From assembly GCF_000284295.1 (NCBI RefSeq), contig NC_017093.1, positions 5,394,001-5,458,000 on the forward strand: a stretch of 64,000 bases of DNA. The letters are read 5' to 3'. Under the pieces are notes generated by a model, which made no database searches, had not been told where the DNA came from, and saw only the letters and a program-made list of their open reading frames with translations. Below are positions 1 through 8,534 of the stretch, in pieces. Origin of the DNA: Actinoplanes missouriensis 431. Lineage in GTDB: Bacteria; Actinomycetota; Actinomycetes; Mycobacteriales; Micromonosporaceae. Position 1 is the stretch's first letter. Each line of letters begins with the position of its first letter. Both the position numbers and the translations under genes were made by a program.

Positions 1-314
1 GACCCAAATCCTCCGCACCCACTGACAAACCACACCCACGGACAAGCCACACCCGCTGACACCCCGCGCGCCCGCTGACACCCAGCGCCGCTCGGATCGG
101 CGGCCACACCACCACCCTGGCCGGCCACGCCACCGCCTCAGCCGGCCGACCAACGGCCGGTCGGCAGAATCGGCGCCGCCGCAGACCTGCCCTGACACGA
201 CGAACGCTATCCAGCACGGCCTAACACCGGCCTAACAAGAACTGACACGGCCCTGTTAGGCCGCCACGGGCAAACTGGCAAGCCTCGAACCGGCAACAAC
301 GGACGGAGAGACCC
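1..314. other. Non-coding leader before the first gene
   Basis: I see no convincing reading frame. The first 70 bases carry loosely repeated 'cacccactgacaaac'-like segments. The 3' part holds a repeated GGCCTAACA motif forming an inverted repeat (listed separately), and a GGAGAG ribosome binding site lies near 304-309 in front of the first gene. Confidence 0.5.
218..262. promoter_or_regulatory. CCTAACA/TGTTAGG inverted repeat, candidate operator
   Basis: GGCCTAACA occurs at 218-226 and again at 229-237. The second copy is answered by TGTTAGGCC at 254-262, a perfect 9-bp inverted repeat with a 16-base spacer that contains CTGACA. The same arms with a related spacer recur upstream of smpB at 22142-22182, which suggests a shared DNA-binding protein. 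No regulator is identifiable from the window. Confidence 0.45.
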
Positions 315-1079
315 ATGACCGGAGAGTTCAGCCCTGACTGGCTCGCCCTGCGCGAGCCCGCCGACGCTGATGCACGCGACGGACAGCTGCTGCAGGAGCT
401 GCCGGCCGGCATACGCGTCGTTCGCGACCTGGGCTGCGGCACGGGCTCGATGGGCCGCTGGCTGGCGCCCCGTCTTCCGATGCCGCAGAAATGGATCATG
501 ACGGACCGCGACCCGGCGCTGCTGCAACTCGCCGCCGACGGGATGCCGCCGCAGGTCACGGTCAGCACCCACCTGCGTGACGTCACCGAGCTGACAGCTG
601 CCGACCTGGACGGCGTCGACCTCGTCACCTGTTCCGCACTGCTCGACGTGCTCACCGAGGACGAGGTCGACGGCCTCGTGAAGACGTGCGCCGAGGCCCG
701 GGTCAGCGCGCTGTTCACCCTCTCGGTGACCGGTGAGGTGCGGATCGTCCCCGAGGACCCGCTGGATGGTGAGGTGGAGGCTGCTTTCAACGCGCACCAG
801 CGCCGCGAGGTCGGTGGCCGCCGGCTGCTCGGGCCGGGGGCGGCTGCGTTCGCGGCGGCCGCGTTCGAAAAGGCGGGTGCCCGGGTTGTGACCGGAGCGA
901 GCCCGTGGCGGCTCGGCCCGGCTCGGCCCGCGCTGACCGCCGAGTGGCTGCGGGGCTGGACCGGTGCGGCTGCCGAGCAGCATCCCGACCTGCCGGTGGG
1001 CCCCTATCTGGATCGACGGCTGGCAGCAGTTCCGCACGTCTCCGTGGGGCATCAGGATGTTTTAGCGATCTTCATCTGA
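315..1079 (+). CDS. Class I SAM-dependent methyltransferase
   Basis: 254 aa. A Rossmann methyltransferase fold is indicated by the motif I segment DLGCGTGSMGRWLA (about residues 39-52), an acidic post-II segment (MTDRDPALLQLA, about 61-72) and a motif IV-like region (VDLVTCSALLDVLTEDEV, about 98-115). These bind S-adenosylmethionine; the methyl acceptor cannot be read from the sequence. The protein is soluble, with no signal peptide. The ATG has a GGAGAG ribosome binding site. The following membrane protein starts 56 bases downstream on the same strand, so the two may be co-transcribed. Confidence 0.75.
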   Translation: MTGEFSPDWLALREPADADARDGQLLQELPAGIRVVRDLGCGTGSMGRWLAPRLPMPQKWIMTDRDPALLQLAADGMPPQVTVSTHLRDVTELTAADLDGVDLVTCSALLDVLTEDEVDGLVKTCAEARVSALFTLSVTGEVRIVPEDPLDGEVEAAFNAHQRREVGGRRLLGPGAAAFAAAAFEKAGARVVTGASPWRLGPARPALTAEWLRGWTGAAAEQHPDLPVGPYLDRRLAAVPHVSVGHQDVLAIFI

Positions 1080-1135
1080 ACCGGGGCGCAACGATCCGGC
1101 GTACTAGTCCTCGAGAGCGACGAGGGGACGAGGAC

Positions 1136-2509
1136 GTGACGCGATCGATCTGGGCCTGGGCGCGCCTGCTGGGCGGCGCCGGCATTCTGGCTCTGGTGCT
1201 GTGGCGGCTGGGCACCGGCGCGTTCCTGGACGGGCTGCGAGTGCTCGACGCAGGTGCCCTCGCCGCAGCGCTCGTCATCGGCGCCGCGACGACGTTGGTC
1301 AGCGCGTGGCGCTGGTGCCTGGTTGCCCGGGGCCTCGGCCTGAAGCTCTCGCTGCGGGCCGCGACCGCCGACTATTACCAGGCGCTCTTTCTGAACGCGG
1401 CGCTGCCGGGCGGGGTGCTCGGCGACGTCGGGCGTGCGGTGCAGCACGGCCGTGAGGAGGGCGACGTGGGCCGCGGGGTTCGGGCGGTGGTGCTCGAGCG
1501 GACCGCCGGACAGCTGGTTCTGCTCGTCGTGGGCGGGATCGTGCTGGTGCTCGTGCCGTCGCCGGTCCTGTCCCTGCTGAAGGAGCACGCAGCCGGGGTT
1601 GCCGCGGTGAGCGTCACCGTGGTCCTGGCCGGCGGGTTCGCCCTGCTCGCGTTGCGGCGACTGCGGCGCGGCGCGTCTCGCACGGCCTCGGTGGCACGCA
1701 CAGGGATCTCCGAGATCCGCGTCGGCCTCCTCTCGCGGCGCAACGGTCCCGGCGTGCTGATCGCGTCGGCCGCGGTGCTCGCCGGGCATCTCGCCACGTT
1801 CATGGTGGCGGCGCGGGCAGCCGGGAGCGCCGCCTCGCTGCTGCAGCTGGCACCGCTGCTGCTGCTGGCGCTGATCGCGATGGGCCTGCCGGTGAACGTG
1901 GGCGGCTGGGGTCCGCGCGAGGGCGTGATGGCGTGGGCGTTCGGCGCGGCGGGTCTGAGCGCGGCGCAGGGTCTGACGATCGCGGTCGCCTACGGCATCC
2001 TGGCCTTCGTGGCGGCAGCGCCGGGAGCAGCCATCGTCCTGCTCCGAGTGGTGGCCCGCCCCAGGGCACAACAGACGATCAAGACCTCTTCGGTACGGCT
2101 TGTGGCCCCGGTCTCGCCGGCGCCCGTCATGGCCGCACGCCCGGTCATCGTCCCGGCGCTGCTGCCCGTCGCCCAGCTGCCTGCGGCCCACTCGCTTGTG
2201 GCCCAGCTGCCCGCGGCCCACTCGCTCGGCGTCCAGCTGCCCGCGGCCCACTTGCCCGGCGTCCAGCTGCCCGGTGGTCAGCTGCCCGTTGGTCAGCTGC
2301 CCCTCACCGAGCTTCCGGTCACCCAGCTTCCGGTCCCTCAGCTTTCTGTCGGACAACATCAGACAGTCCAGCTCAGCAGCGCTCAACCCCAGGATGCCCG
2401 GCTCCCGGCCGATCAGCTTGCGGGGACGTTGCATCCGACTGCTCAGCATCCTGCGCCCCGGCGCACCGTTGTTCGGCAGCCGGCCTACTCCGGCGGTGTC
2501 GCCGCTTGA
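1136..2509 (+). CDS. UPF0104 / lysylphosphatidylglycerol synthase-type flippase membrane protein
   Basis: 457 aa from a GTG preceded by GAGGGGACGAGG; the open frame extends upstream but that part overlaps the methyltransferase. About eight hydrophobic segments cover residues 1-315, with family-like features such as DYYQALFLNAALPGG near 80-95 and LPVNVGGWGPREG near 250-262. This is the transmembrane flippase-like module of the LPG synthase family, without the catalytic aminoacyl-transfer domain, so the role is probably lipid or glycan-lipid handling in the membrane. The C-terminal 115 residues are unusual: a low-complexity tail of repeated QLPxxxLP-type units encoded by a 15/30-bp tandem array, unlike the compact family members. 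Confidence 0.7.
   Translation: MTRSIWAWARLLGGAGILALVLWRLGTGAFLDGLRVLDAGALAAALVIGAATTLVSAWRWCLVARGLGLKLSLRAATADYYQALFLNAALPGGVLGDVGRAVQHGREEGDVGRGVRAVVLERTAGQLVLLVVGGIVLVLVPSPVLSLLKEHAAGVAAVSVTVVLAGGFALLALRRLRRGASRTASVARTGISEIRVGLLSRRNGPGVLIASAAVLAGHLATFMVAARAAGSAASLLQLAPLLLLALIAMGLPVNVGGWGPREGVMAWAFGAAGLSAAQGLTIAVAYGILAFVAAAPGAAIVLLRVVARPRAQQTIKTSSVRLVAPVSPAPVMAARPVIVPALLPVAQLPAAHSLVAQLPAAHSLGVQLPAAHLPGVQLPGGQLPVGQLPLTELPVTQLPVPQLSVGQHQTVQLSSAQPQDARLPADQLAGTLHPTAQHPAPRRTVVRQPAYSGGVAA
2163..2350 (+). repeat. In-frame 15/30-bp tandem array in the flippase C-terminus
   Basis: Imperfect units built on 'cagctgcccgcggcc' and 'cagctgcccgttggt'. They are multiples of 15 bp, so the frame is kept, and they encode a Leu/Pro/Gln-rich tail. 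A more degenerate series (gcacggacgagca-like) continues over 2540-2690 between this gene and the next. Confidence 0.75.
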
Positions 2510-2700
2510 TCCTGCCGTTAGGGCGCGTCACCCCACCCGCGAACGAGCGCCACGCGGACGAGCAGCGCGCGGAAAAGCACCGCACGCGAGAGCACCGCAC
2601 GGACGGACAGCCCGCAGACGAACAGCCTGCGGACAAGCACCGCACGGACCGGCAGCCCACGGACGAGCGGCCCGCGCAGGGCTTGTCCGGGGCTCGTTCG

Positions 2701-3579
2701 CTATCGGGCGTGGAAGCGGTCCGAAAGCGCATACCTCAGCAGCACCACGTCACCGATCTGACGGACCTCGGCAAGTCCGGCGCGGTTGTCCGGCCCCCAG
2801 GGGAAGGCGCCGTCGTGCACGAAACGGGGTGCTTGGGAGTCCCCTACGAAGAACGGGGCGATGACCAGCTGCAGCTCGTCGGCGAGACCTGCCGTGAGGA
2901 ACTGGGTGTGCATCCGGCCGCCGCCCTCGACCATCAGACGCCTGATGCCGCGCTCGCCGAGGTCGTCCACGATCCGGCGGACGTCGACCGGGTCACCGCC
3001 GTCCACAACGGCCGTCAGCCCACGACGAGGAAGCCCGCCGGCAGAGGGCCCACCGCCGGCAGAGGGCCTACCGCCGGCAGAGGGCCTACCGCCGGCAGGT
3101 CCGCCGCCGCCAGGCCCGCCGCTAGCAGACCCGCCGCCAGCAGGACCGCCGGCGGAGTGCTCATCGGGGACCTGAGCGGAACCCGGCCCGGCCGACTTCT
3201 CGAACAGCGCCCTGGCCTGGGCCAGCGCCGGCGTCGCGCAGTACACCAGCTTCCTCGCGTCCCCCGCCGTGAAGAACGATGCTTGTGGATCGAGGTGGCA
3301 GGTGCTGGTTACGGTGACCTTGACCGGGTTGGGATCCTCGCCGCGAGCGATCCTGGCGACCCGGCGTTCCGCCGAACGCACCAGCAGGCGCGGGTTGTCC
3401 TGGCGGATCGTCGAGGCGCCGACCAGGATCGCGTCGCAGCCGGCGCGGACCTCGTCGACCCGGTCGAAGTCCGCGTCGTTCGAGAGGAGCAGTCGTTTGT
3501 CGGAGGCGTCGTCCAGGTAGCCGTCGATCGACATGCCACAGCTCAGCAAGGTGTAAGGACGGTCAGCCACCTTCGTCAC
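2701..3579 (-). CDS. RibD C-terminal / dihydrofolate reductase-like pyrimidine reductase
   Basis: 292 aa, starting at a GTG (VTKVADRPYTLLSC). N-terminal features are SIDGYLDDAS, DEVRAGCDAILVGASTIRQDNPRL and VTVTSTCHLDP; C-terminal features are RRLMVEGGGRMHTQFLTAGLADELQLVIAP. These match the NADPH-binding RibD_C/DHFR fold that reduces the ribosyl side chain in riboflavin synthesis. The cytidine-deaminase half of bifunctional RibD is absent. A Gly/Ala/Pro-rich stretch at about residues 143-181, encoded by an 18-bp tandem array, separates the two halves of the fold. The gene is divergent from ribA with 153 bases between them, which supports a flavin-pathway role. Confidence 0.75.
   Translation of the reverse strand: MTKVADRPYTLLSCGMSIDGYLDDASDKRLLLSNDADFDRVDEVRAGCDAILVGASTIRQDNPRLLVRSAERRVARIARGEDPNPVKVTVTSTCHLDPQASFFTAGDARKLVYCATPALAQARALFEKSAGPGSAQVPDEHSAGGPAGGGSASGGPGGGGPAGGRPSAGGRPSAGGGPSAGGLPRRGLTAVVDGGDPVDVRRIVDDLGERGIRRLMVEGGGRMHTQFLTAGLADELQLVIAPFFVGDSQAPRFVHDGAFPWGPDNRAGLAEVRQIGDVVLLRYALSDRFHAR
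3037..3099. repeat. 18-bp tandem array inside the RibD-like gene
   Basis: Three near-identical 18-bp units (gccggcagagggcccacc type) at 3037-3090, followed by decayed copies to about 3150. On the coding strand they encode a Gly/Pro/Ser/Ala-rich insertion between the two halves of the reductase fold. The unit length preserves the frame. Confidence 0.8.
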
Positions 3580-3732
3580 CCTAGGTCGACGATGTTCATC
3601 ACGATTATCCGGGGCATGCCGCGGACGATCTTCGGGCAGATGGAGGGCCTGATCCAGGCACGGCGGCAAACAGCACGCGCGGGAATCAGGCACGGCGGAA
3701 ACAGGCACGGCGGGAACCAACGAGGAGGACCG

Positions 3733-4395
3733 ATGTTCGAAGCCCCGGCAGGTTGGGAGAAGGCGACCATCCGGCGGCAGGTCACCGTGCCGCTGCGATT
3801 CCCGGACGGGTACGCCACGAGCGCGCGGGTGATGACCTTCAACGGCCTGGTCGACGGCAAGGAGCACCTGGCACTCGGCCTCGGTGACTGGCAGCGGTCC
3901 CTGACCAAGGCGGCTGCCGGCGGGCGGGCTCCCCTGGTGCGGCCGCACAGCGAGTGCCTGACCGGCGATGTCTTCGGCAGCCAGCGCTGCGACTGCGGGC
4001 CGCAGCTGCGGGAGGCCGTCGAGCGGATCGCCGATCAGGGCGGGTTCCTGCTCTACCTGCGCCAGGAGGGCCGCGGCATCGGCCTCTACGCCAAATTGGA
4101 CGCCTACGCGCTGCAGGACGACGGCCTCGACACGTACCAGGCGAATGTGGCTCTGGGCCGGGGCGAGGACGAGCGTGACTACACGGCCGCGGCGCAGATG
4201 CTCCTCGCCCTCGGTGTGGAACGGGTCCGGCTGCTCAGCAACAACCCGGACAAGGCCGCCCAGCTGGACGCGCTCGGCATCGACGTGACGCAGCGGATCC
4301 CGACCGGCGTGCACCTGTCCGCGGCCAACGTGCGCTACCTCAGCGTCAAGGCCTCCCACACGGCACACACGATCGACCTCCCGCTGGCGGAATAG
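3733..4395 (+). CDS. ribA: GTP cyclohydrolase II
   Basis: 220 aa. Opens GTP to 2,5-diamino-6-ribosylamino-4(3H)-pyrimidinone 5'-phosphate, the first committed step of riboflavin synthesis. The zinc ligands are visible as ECLTGDVFGSQRCDC (about residues 75-89), the GTP-binding RQEGRGIGL near 112-120 and the SNNPDK segment near 170. The RibB (DHBP synthase) domain fused to RibA in many actinobacteria is absent, so this is a stand-alone RibA. A strong GAGGAGG sequence precedes the ATG and decides the start, because the open frame extends far upstream. The stop codon lies inside a duplicated 19-bp unit. Confidence 0.93.
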   Translation: MFEAPAGWEKATIRRQVTVPLRFPDGYATSARVMTFNGLVDGKEHLALGLGDWQRSLTKAAAGGRAPLVRPHSECLTGDVFGSQRCDCGPQLREAVERIADQGGFLLYLRQEGRGIGLYAKLDAYALQDDGLDTYQANVALGRGEDERDYTAAAQMLLALGVERVRLLSNNPDKAAQLDALGIDVTQRIPTGVHLSAANVRYLSVKASHTAHTIDLPLAE

Positions 4396-4424
4396 CGCGA
4401 AATACGCGGAATAGCGCGAAATAC
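4387..4424 (+). repeat. Two perfect 19-bp repeats containing the ribA stop codon
   Basis: The 19-bp unit gcggaatagcgcgaaatac occurs at 4387-4405 and 4406-4424 without a mismatch. The TAG at 4393-4395 is the ribA stop, so the gene's 3' end has been duplicated directly downstream. Confidence 0.9.
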
Positions 4425-4574
4425 AACGAGACAGACAGCGCGCGATACCACAGCGCGAGAGGGAACGAACCAGGCACAGTAGACCGTAATAGGCGGACCA
4501 GAAGCGGCGACCCTGGGCGGGTGACCTTCAGCGCCTTCTGGCGCTCGCTCCGTCACGATGGGAGGGTGACGGGC

Positions 4575-6533
4575 GTGAACCTTCCGGGAGCGGGCGAACT
4601 CGGCGCGATGCTCGGCGCTGTCGATCAGCTGCCCTTCATCGTCGTCGTCTGTGAGGGGCCGGACCTGCTCGTGGTCGCGTGCAACGCGGCGACCCGCGCG
4701 GTCCTGCCCGGCCGGGAGGTGATCGGCCGCCCGATCCGGGAGGTGATCAGCGATCTCTCGGGTCAGCAGTTCGTCGACGCGTACTACGAGGTGTATCGGA
4801 CCGGCGAGCCGATCGCCGGACGGCAGTGGCGGGCGCACATCACGCAGCCGGACGGCTCGGTCCACGAGATGTTCGCGACCTTCACGATCGTGCCCTGGCG
4901 TGACGACGACGGCAGCTTGCGCGGGGTGATCGGGGCCGCGTTCGACGTCACCGAGCTGGCCCGCACCCGGCAGGCCGCGGAGGCCGAGGCGGACCGGTTG
5001 CGTCGTCGCTATGAGCAGAGCCGGGACGTGATCACGGCGTTGCAGCGGGAGTTGCTGCCGTCCGGCCTGCCGGTGCTTCCGGGGTTGCAGGTGGCGGCGA
5101 GTTATCTGCTCGCCGAGGCGGAGACCGGGGCGGGTGGTGACTGGTTCGACGCGGTGTCCCGGCCGGACGGCACGGTGGCCCTGGTGGTCGGTGACGTGGT
5201 GGGGCACGGCGTCACCGCGTCCGGCGTGATGGGGCAGCTCCGGGCCGTGCTCCAGGAGCGTCTCGACGCCGGCGCGAGCATCGCCGAGGCCCTGGCCGCC
5301 GCGGACCGTCTGGCCCGGCGGGTGCGCGCCGCCTACGCGTCCACGGTCTGTCTCGCCCTGCTCGATCCGCAGACCGGCGAGCTGTCCTACTGCACCGCCG
5401 GTCACCCCCCACCACTTCTCATCAAAGGTCAAAACCGTTCAGGACCACCCGTTCCGGGTACGGGACCGGCCCGCTACCTGCCCGCGACCGGTGGGACGCC
5501 GCTCGGCACCGGCGGCGCGTTCCCGACCCGGACCGCTCATCTCGACATCGGTGACCTGCTGCTTCTCTACAGCGACGGGATCGTGGAACGCCCCGGCGCG
5601 ACGGACAACGCCGGCGATCTCGCGTCGGTCGCCTCGGACGCGGCGGCCGGGCGAGCCCTGCACGACCCGGCCGCGACCGCCGCCGAACGGGTCTGCACGC
5701 AGACCGTCGAGCTCCTGGTGCGGGCCGGCGGGCACTCCGACGACATCACCCTTCTCGCGGCGCAGCGCACTCCGCCCGTACCGGATCTGGTTGTCGATCT
5801 GCCGGCTGAGCCGGCGGCGTTACGCGGAGCGCGTGCCCGGATCGGGGGTTGGCTGGCCGCTCAGGGCGCCGCCGAGCATGACGTCTTCGTGCTGCAGCAC
5901 GCGCTGGGCGAACTCGCCACCAATGCGATCGAGCACGCTTTCGGGGGCGCCTTCGGCAAGGACGTCATTCGGGTACGGGCGACGCTCACCCCCACCGGGC
6001 ACGTGGAAGCGACCGTGACCGATCACGGGGGCTGGCGAATCCCGGAACGGCAACCGACCCGCGGCCGGGGTCTCGCGCTCACCGCGCAGCTGGTCGAGAG
6101 CCTGCGGGTGGAGCCCGGACCGGACGGGACGGTGGCGACCGTGCGGCATCCGCTGAGTCGCCCGGCCCGGCTGCTGACCGGTTTCGACGAGCCGCTCGTC
6201 GTGCCTGCGGACCTCGATGATCCGGCGATCACGGAGTTCACGATCACGGAGTTGCCCGGTGGGGACGAGGCCCGGGTGCGCCTGGACGGTCCCGTCGACG
6301 CCGCCTCCGCCGCGCTCGCCCGCCAGGAGCTGCTGCGCCGCAGCCGGGGCGGAACCGTCCCGATGACCGTGGACCTCTCCGGGGTGACGCACCTGGCCAG
6401 CGCCGGCGTGTCAGCCCTGCACATGGTCGCGGACAGCCACCGGGGCGAGGCGCCGCTCACGCTCGTCGCGCTGCCGGGCAGCCCCGCGCGGCAGGTCCTG
6501 GAGATGGTCGGCCTCTCCGGAGTCACCCCATAG
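4575..6533 (+). CDS. PAS-PP2C (SpoIIE)-HATPase-STAS partner-switch regulator
   Basis: 652 aa from GTG 4575, which has GGAGGG eight bases upstream; an in-frame GTG at 4521 would add 18 residues. Order: PAS domain (about 10-135), a short coiled coil (about 135-160), PP2C/SpoIIE serine phosphatase (about 170-400; GGDWFDAV, VGDVVGHG, YCTAGHPPP, LLLYSDGIVE, GHSDDITLL), an RsbW/SpoIIAB-type ATPase (about 405-530; HALGELATNAIEHAFG and RGRGLALT), and a C-terminal STAS domain (about 545-650; VDLSGVTHLASAGVSAL, keeping the candidate phospho-Ser). All three activities of a sigma-factor partner switch thus sit on one chain. The protein is cytoplasmic with no sigma factor nearby, so its partner is unknown. 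Confidence 0.88.
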   Translation: MNLPGAGELGAMLGAVDQLPFIVVVCEGPDLLVVACNAATRAVLPGREVIGRPIREVISDLSGQQFVDAYYEVYRTGEPIAGRQWRAHITQPDGSVHEMFATFTIVPWRDDDGSLRGVIGAAFDVTELARTRQAAEAEADRLRRRYEQSRDVITALQRELLPSGLPVLPGLQVAASYLLAEAETGAGGDWFDAVSRPDGTVALVVGDVVGHGVTASGVMGQLRAVLQERLDAGASIAEALAAADRLARRVRAAYASTVCLALLDPQTGELSYCTAGHPPPLLIKGQNRSGPPVPGTGPARYLPATGGTPLGTGGAFPTRTAHLDIGDLLLLYSDGIVERPGATDNAGDLASVASDAAAGRALHDPAATAAERVCTQTVELLVRAGGHSDDITLLAAQRTPPVPDLVVDLPAEPAALRGARARIGGWLAAQGAAEHDVFVLQHALGELATNAIEHAFGGAFGKDVIRVRATLTPTGHVEATVTDHGGWRIPERQPTRGRGLALTAQLVESLRVEPGPDGTVATVRHPLSRPARLLTGFDEPLVVPADLDDPAITEFTITELPGGDEARVRLDGPVDAASAALARQELLRRSRGGTVPMTVDLSGVTHLASAGVSALHMVADSHRGEAPLTLVALPGSPARQVLEMVGLSGVTP

Positions 6534-6542
6534 TTATCCACA
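6534..6542 (+). promoter_or_regulatory. Consensus DnaA box TTATCCACA
   Basis: A perfect 9-bp DnaA-box match directly after the stop codon of the PP2C gene and about 40 bases before recQ. I found only this one exact copy, so it is not an origin. It could tie recQ transcription to DnaA or be chance. Confidence 0.4.
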
Positions 6543-6570
6543 GGCGCTCGTTGCTGTCGGTCCCGCTCTC

Positions 6571-6576
6571 TACTAT
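6571..6576 (+). promoter_or_regulatory. -10 element of a leaderless recQ promoter
   Basis: TACTAT, then six bases, then the GTG start at 6583. This spacing would place transcription start at the start codon. No ribosome binding site is present, in keeping with a leaderless mRNA. Confidence 0.55.
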
Positions 6577-6582
6577 CGCTGG

Positions 6583-8481
6583 GTGACTTCGGCTCCCGCA
6601 GTGCCCGTTAACCCCGATCCCGCGGACAGCGCCACCGACGCCCTCAACCGGATCTTCGGCTACCCGTCGTTCCGCGGTGAGCAGGGCGACATCGTCGAGC
6701 ATGTGATCGCCGGCGGTGACGCGCTGGTGCTGATGCCGACCGGTGGCGGCAAGTCGCTCTGCTACCAGATTCCGGCGCTGGTCCGGCCGGGCACCGGCGT
6801 GGTGATCTCGCCGCTGATCGCGCTCATGCAGGACCAGGTGAACGCGCTGCGCACGCTCGGGGTGCGGGCGAACTTCCTGAACTCCTCGCAGGACCTGGAC
6901 GAGCGGCGGATCGTCGAGGCCGAGTTCGTCGCCGGCGAGCTCGACCTGCTCTACGTCGCACCCGAAGGATTGGGTACGGCCGGGGTGCAGCGCCTGCTCG
7001 ACCGGGGCAAGATCTCGCTGTTCGCGATCGACGAGGCGCACTGTGTGGCGCAGTGGGGCCACGACTTCCGGCCCGACTACCTGAACCTGTCGATGCTGCA
7101 CGAGCGCTGGCCGGACGTTCCCCGGATCGCGCTGACCGCCACCGCGACGCCCGCCACCCGTGACGAGATCGCGACCCGGCTGCGGCTCACCGAGGCGCGG
7201 CACTTCACCGCGAGCTTCGACCGGCCCAACATCCAATACCGGATCGTCCCCAAGAACTCGCCCAGCAAGCAGCTTCTCGACCTGTTGCGCACCGAGCACG
7301 CCGGGCACTCCGGCATCGTCTACTGCCTGTCGCGCGCCTCGGTGGAGAAGCACGCGGAGTTCCTCAGCCAGAACGGGATTCCGGCCCTGCCGTACCACGC
7401 CGGTCTGGACTCGCGGACCCGGTTCCAGAACCAGGCCCGGTTCCTCCGCGAGGACGGTCTCGTGATGGTCGCGACGATCGCGTTCGGGATGGGGATCGAC
7501 AAGCCGGATGTACGGTTCGTCGCGCACCTGGACCTGCCGAAATCGGTGGAGGGGTACTACCAGGAGACCGGCCGCGCCGGACGTGACGGGCTGCCCTCGA
7601 CGGCCTGGCTGGCGTACGGGCTGCAGGACGTGGTGCAGCAGCGCAAGCTGATCGACGGCTCGGACGGCGACGTGGCGTTCCGGCGCAACGCGAACCGTCA
7701 CCTGGACGCGATGCTGGCGCTCTGCGAGAGCGTGACGTGCCGGCGGGGTCAGCTCCTCGAGTACTTCGGACAGACCGGCAACGCCGAGAAATGCGGCAAC
7801 TGCGACACCTGCCTGACGCCGCCGGAGTCGTGGGACGGCACGGTGCCGGCGCAGAAACTGCTCTCCACCGTCTTCCGGCTGCAGAAGGAGCGCGGGCAGA
7901 AGTTCGGCGCCGGGCAGTCGATCGACATCCTGCTCGGCAAACGGACCGAGAAGGTCAGCCAGTTCCGCCACGACGAGCTGACCGTGTTCGGCATCGGCGC
8001 CGACCTGCGCGAGGCGGAGTGGCGTGGCGTGGTGCGGCAGCTGCTGGCCGGTGGTTTCCTCGCGGTCGAGGGTGAATACGGAACCCTGGCCCTGACCGAG
8101 CGCAGCGGCGAGGTGCTGCGCGGCGAGCGCAAGCTGATGATGCGCCGGGAGGTGGCGACCCGGCCGTCCCGATCCTCGTCCGGGTCATCGTCATCGTCGC
8201 GCCAGCCCGCCGCGGCGCCGGCGGACTTCCCCGAGTCGGCGGCCCCGCTGTTCGAGCGGCTGCGCGCGTGGCGCGGGTCGGTGGCGAAGGAGCAGGGCGT
8301 TCCCGCCTACGTGATCTTCCACGACGCGACGCTGCGGGCGATCGCGGCGCTGGCGCCGGCCAGCCTCGATCAGCTCGGCACGGTGACCGGTGTCGGCCAG
8401 AGCAAGCTGGCGAAGTTCGGCGAGCAGGTGCTGGAGGTCGTCGGTTCTGAACCCGCCGATGCGCAGGGGCACGATGAGTGA
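6583..8481 (+). CDS. recQ: ATP-dependent DNA helicase RecQ
   Basis: 632 aa superfamily 2 helicase that unwinds DNA 3' to 5' in recombination and fork repair. Visible motifs: Walker A LMPTGGGKSLCYQ (about 50-62), DEAH with the RecQ aromatic loop (IDEAHCVAQWGHDFRPDY, about 147-164), motif V FGMGIDKPDVRFVAH and motif VI QETGRAGRDG near 325-335. These are followed by the Zn-binding region (CRRGQLLEYFG, CGNCDTC), a winged helix and a C-terminal HRDC domain (about 555-622, FERLRAWRGSVAKEQGVPAYVIF). A Ser-rich linker lies at about 525-545. The gene is full-length and convergent with the YceI gene. Confidence 0.95.
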   Translation: MTSAPAVPVNPDPADSATDALNRIFGYPSFRGEQGDIVEHVIAGGDALVLMPTGGGKSLCYQIPALVRPGTGVVISPLIALMQDQVNALRTLGVRANFLNSSQDLDERRIVEAEFVAGELDLLYVAPEGLGTAGVQRLLDRGKISLFAIDEAHCVAQWGHDFRPDYLNLSMLHERWPDVPRIALTATATPATRDEIATRLRLTEARHFTASFDRPNIQYRIVPKNSPSKQLLDLLRTEHAGHSGIVYCLSRASVEKHAEFLSQNGIPALPYHAGLDSRTRFQNQARFLREDGLVMVATIAFGMGIDKPDVRFVAHLDLPKSVEGYYQETGRAGRDGLPSTAWLAYGLQDVVQQRKLIDGSDGDVAFRRNANRHLDAMLALCESVTCRRGQLLEYFGQTGNAEKCGNCDTCLTPPESWDGTVPAQKLLSTVFRLQKERGQKFGAGQSIDILLGKRTEKVSQFRHDELTVFGIGADLREAEWRGVVRQLLAGGFLAVEGEYGTLALTERSGEVLRGERKLMMRREVATRPSRSSSGSSSSSRQPAAAPADFPESAAPLFERLRAWRGSVAKEQGVPAYVIFHDATLRAIAALAPASLDQLGTVTGVGQSKLAKFGEQVLEVVGSEPADAQGHDE

Positions 8482-8483
8482 TC

Positions 8484-8511
8484 CCCGGGGGCCGCAGCGG
8501 CGGCCCCCGGG
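8484..8511. terminator. Strong hairpin between convergent recQ and YceI genes
   Basis: A perfect 12-bp GC stem (CCCGGGGGCCGC with its complement) closed by a 4-base AGCG loop, three bases after the recQ stop. There is no T-run on either side. It could act as a bidirectional terminator or 3'-end stabiliser. Confidence 0.6.
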
Positions 8512-8534
8512 AACCATTGCCCCGGAACCATCGC

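Noticed and set aside
1933..3732. Upstream extension of the ribA frame by 600 codons
   Set aside because: It overlaps the flippase gene and the antisense of the RibD-like gene. The Arg/Ala/Pro-rich sequence is not protein-like, and the GAGGAGG site decides the ATG at 3733.
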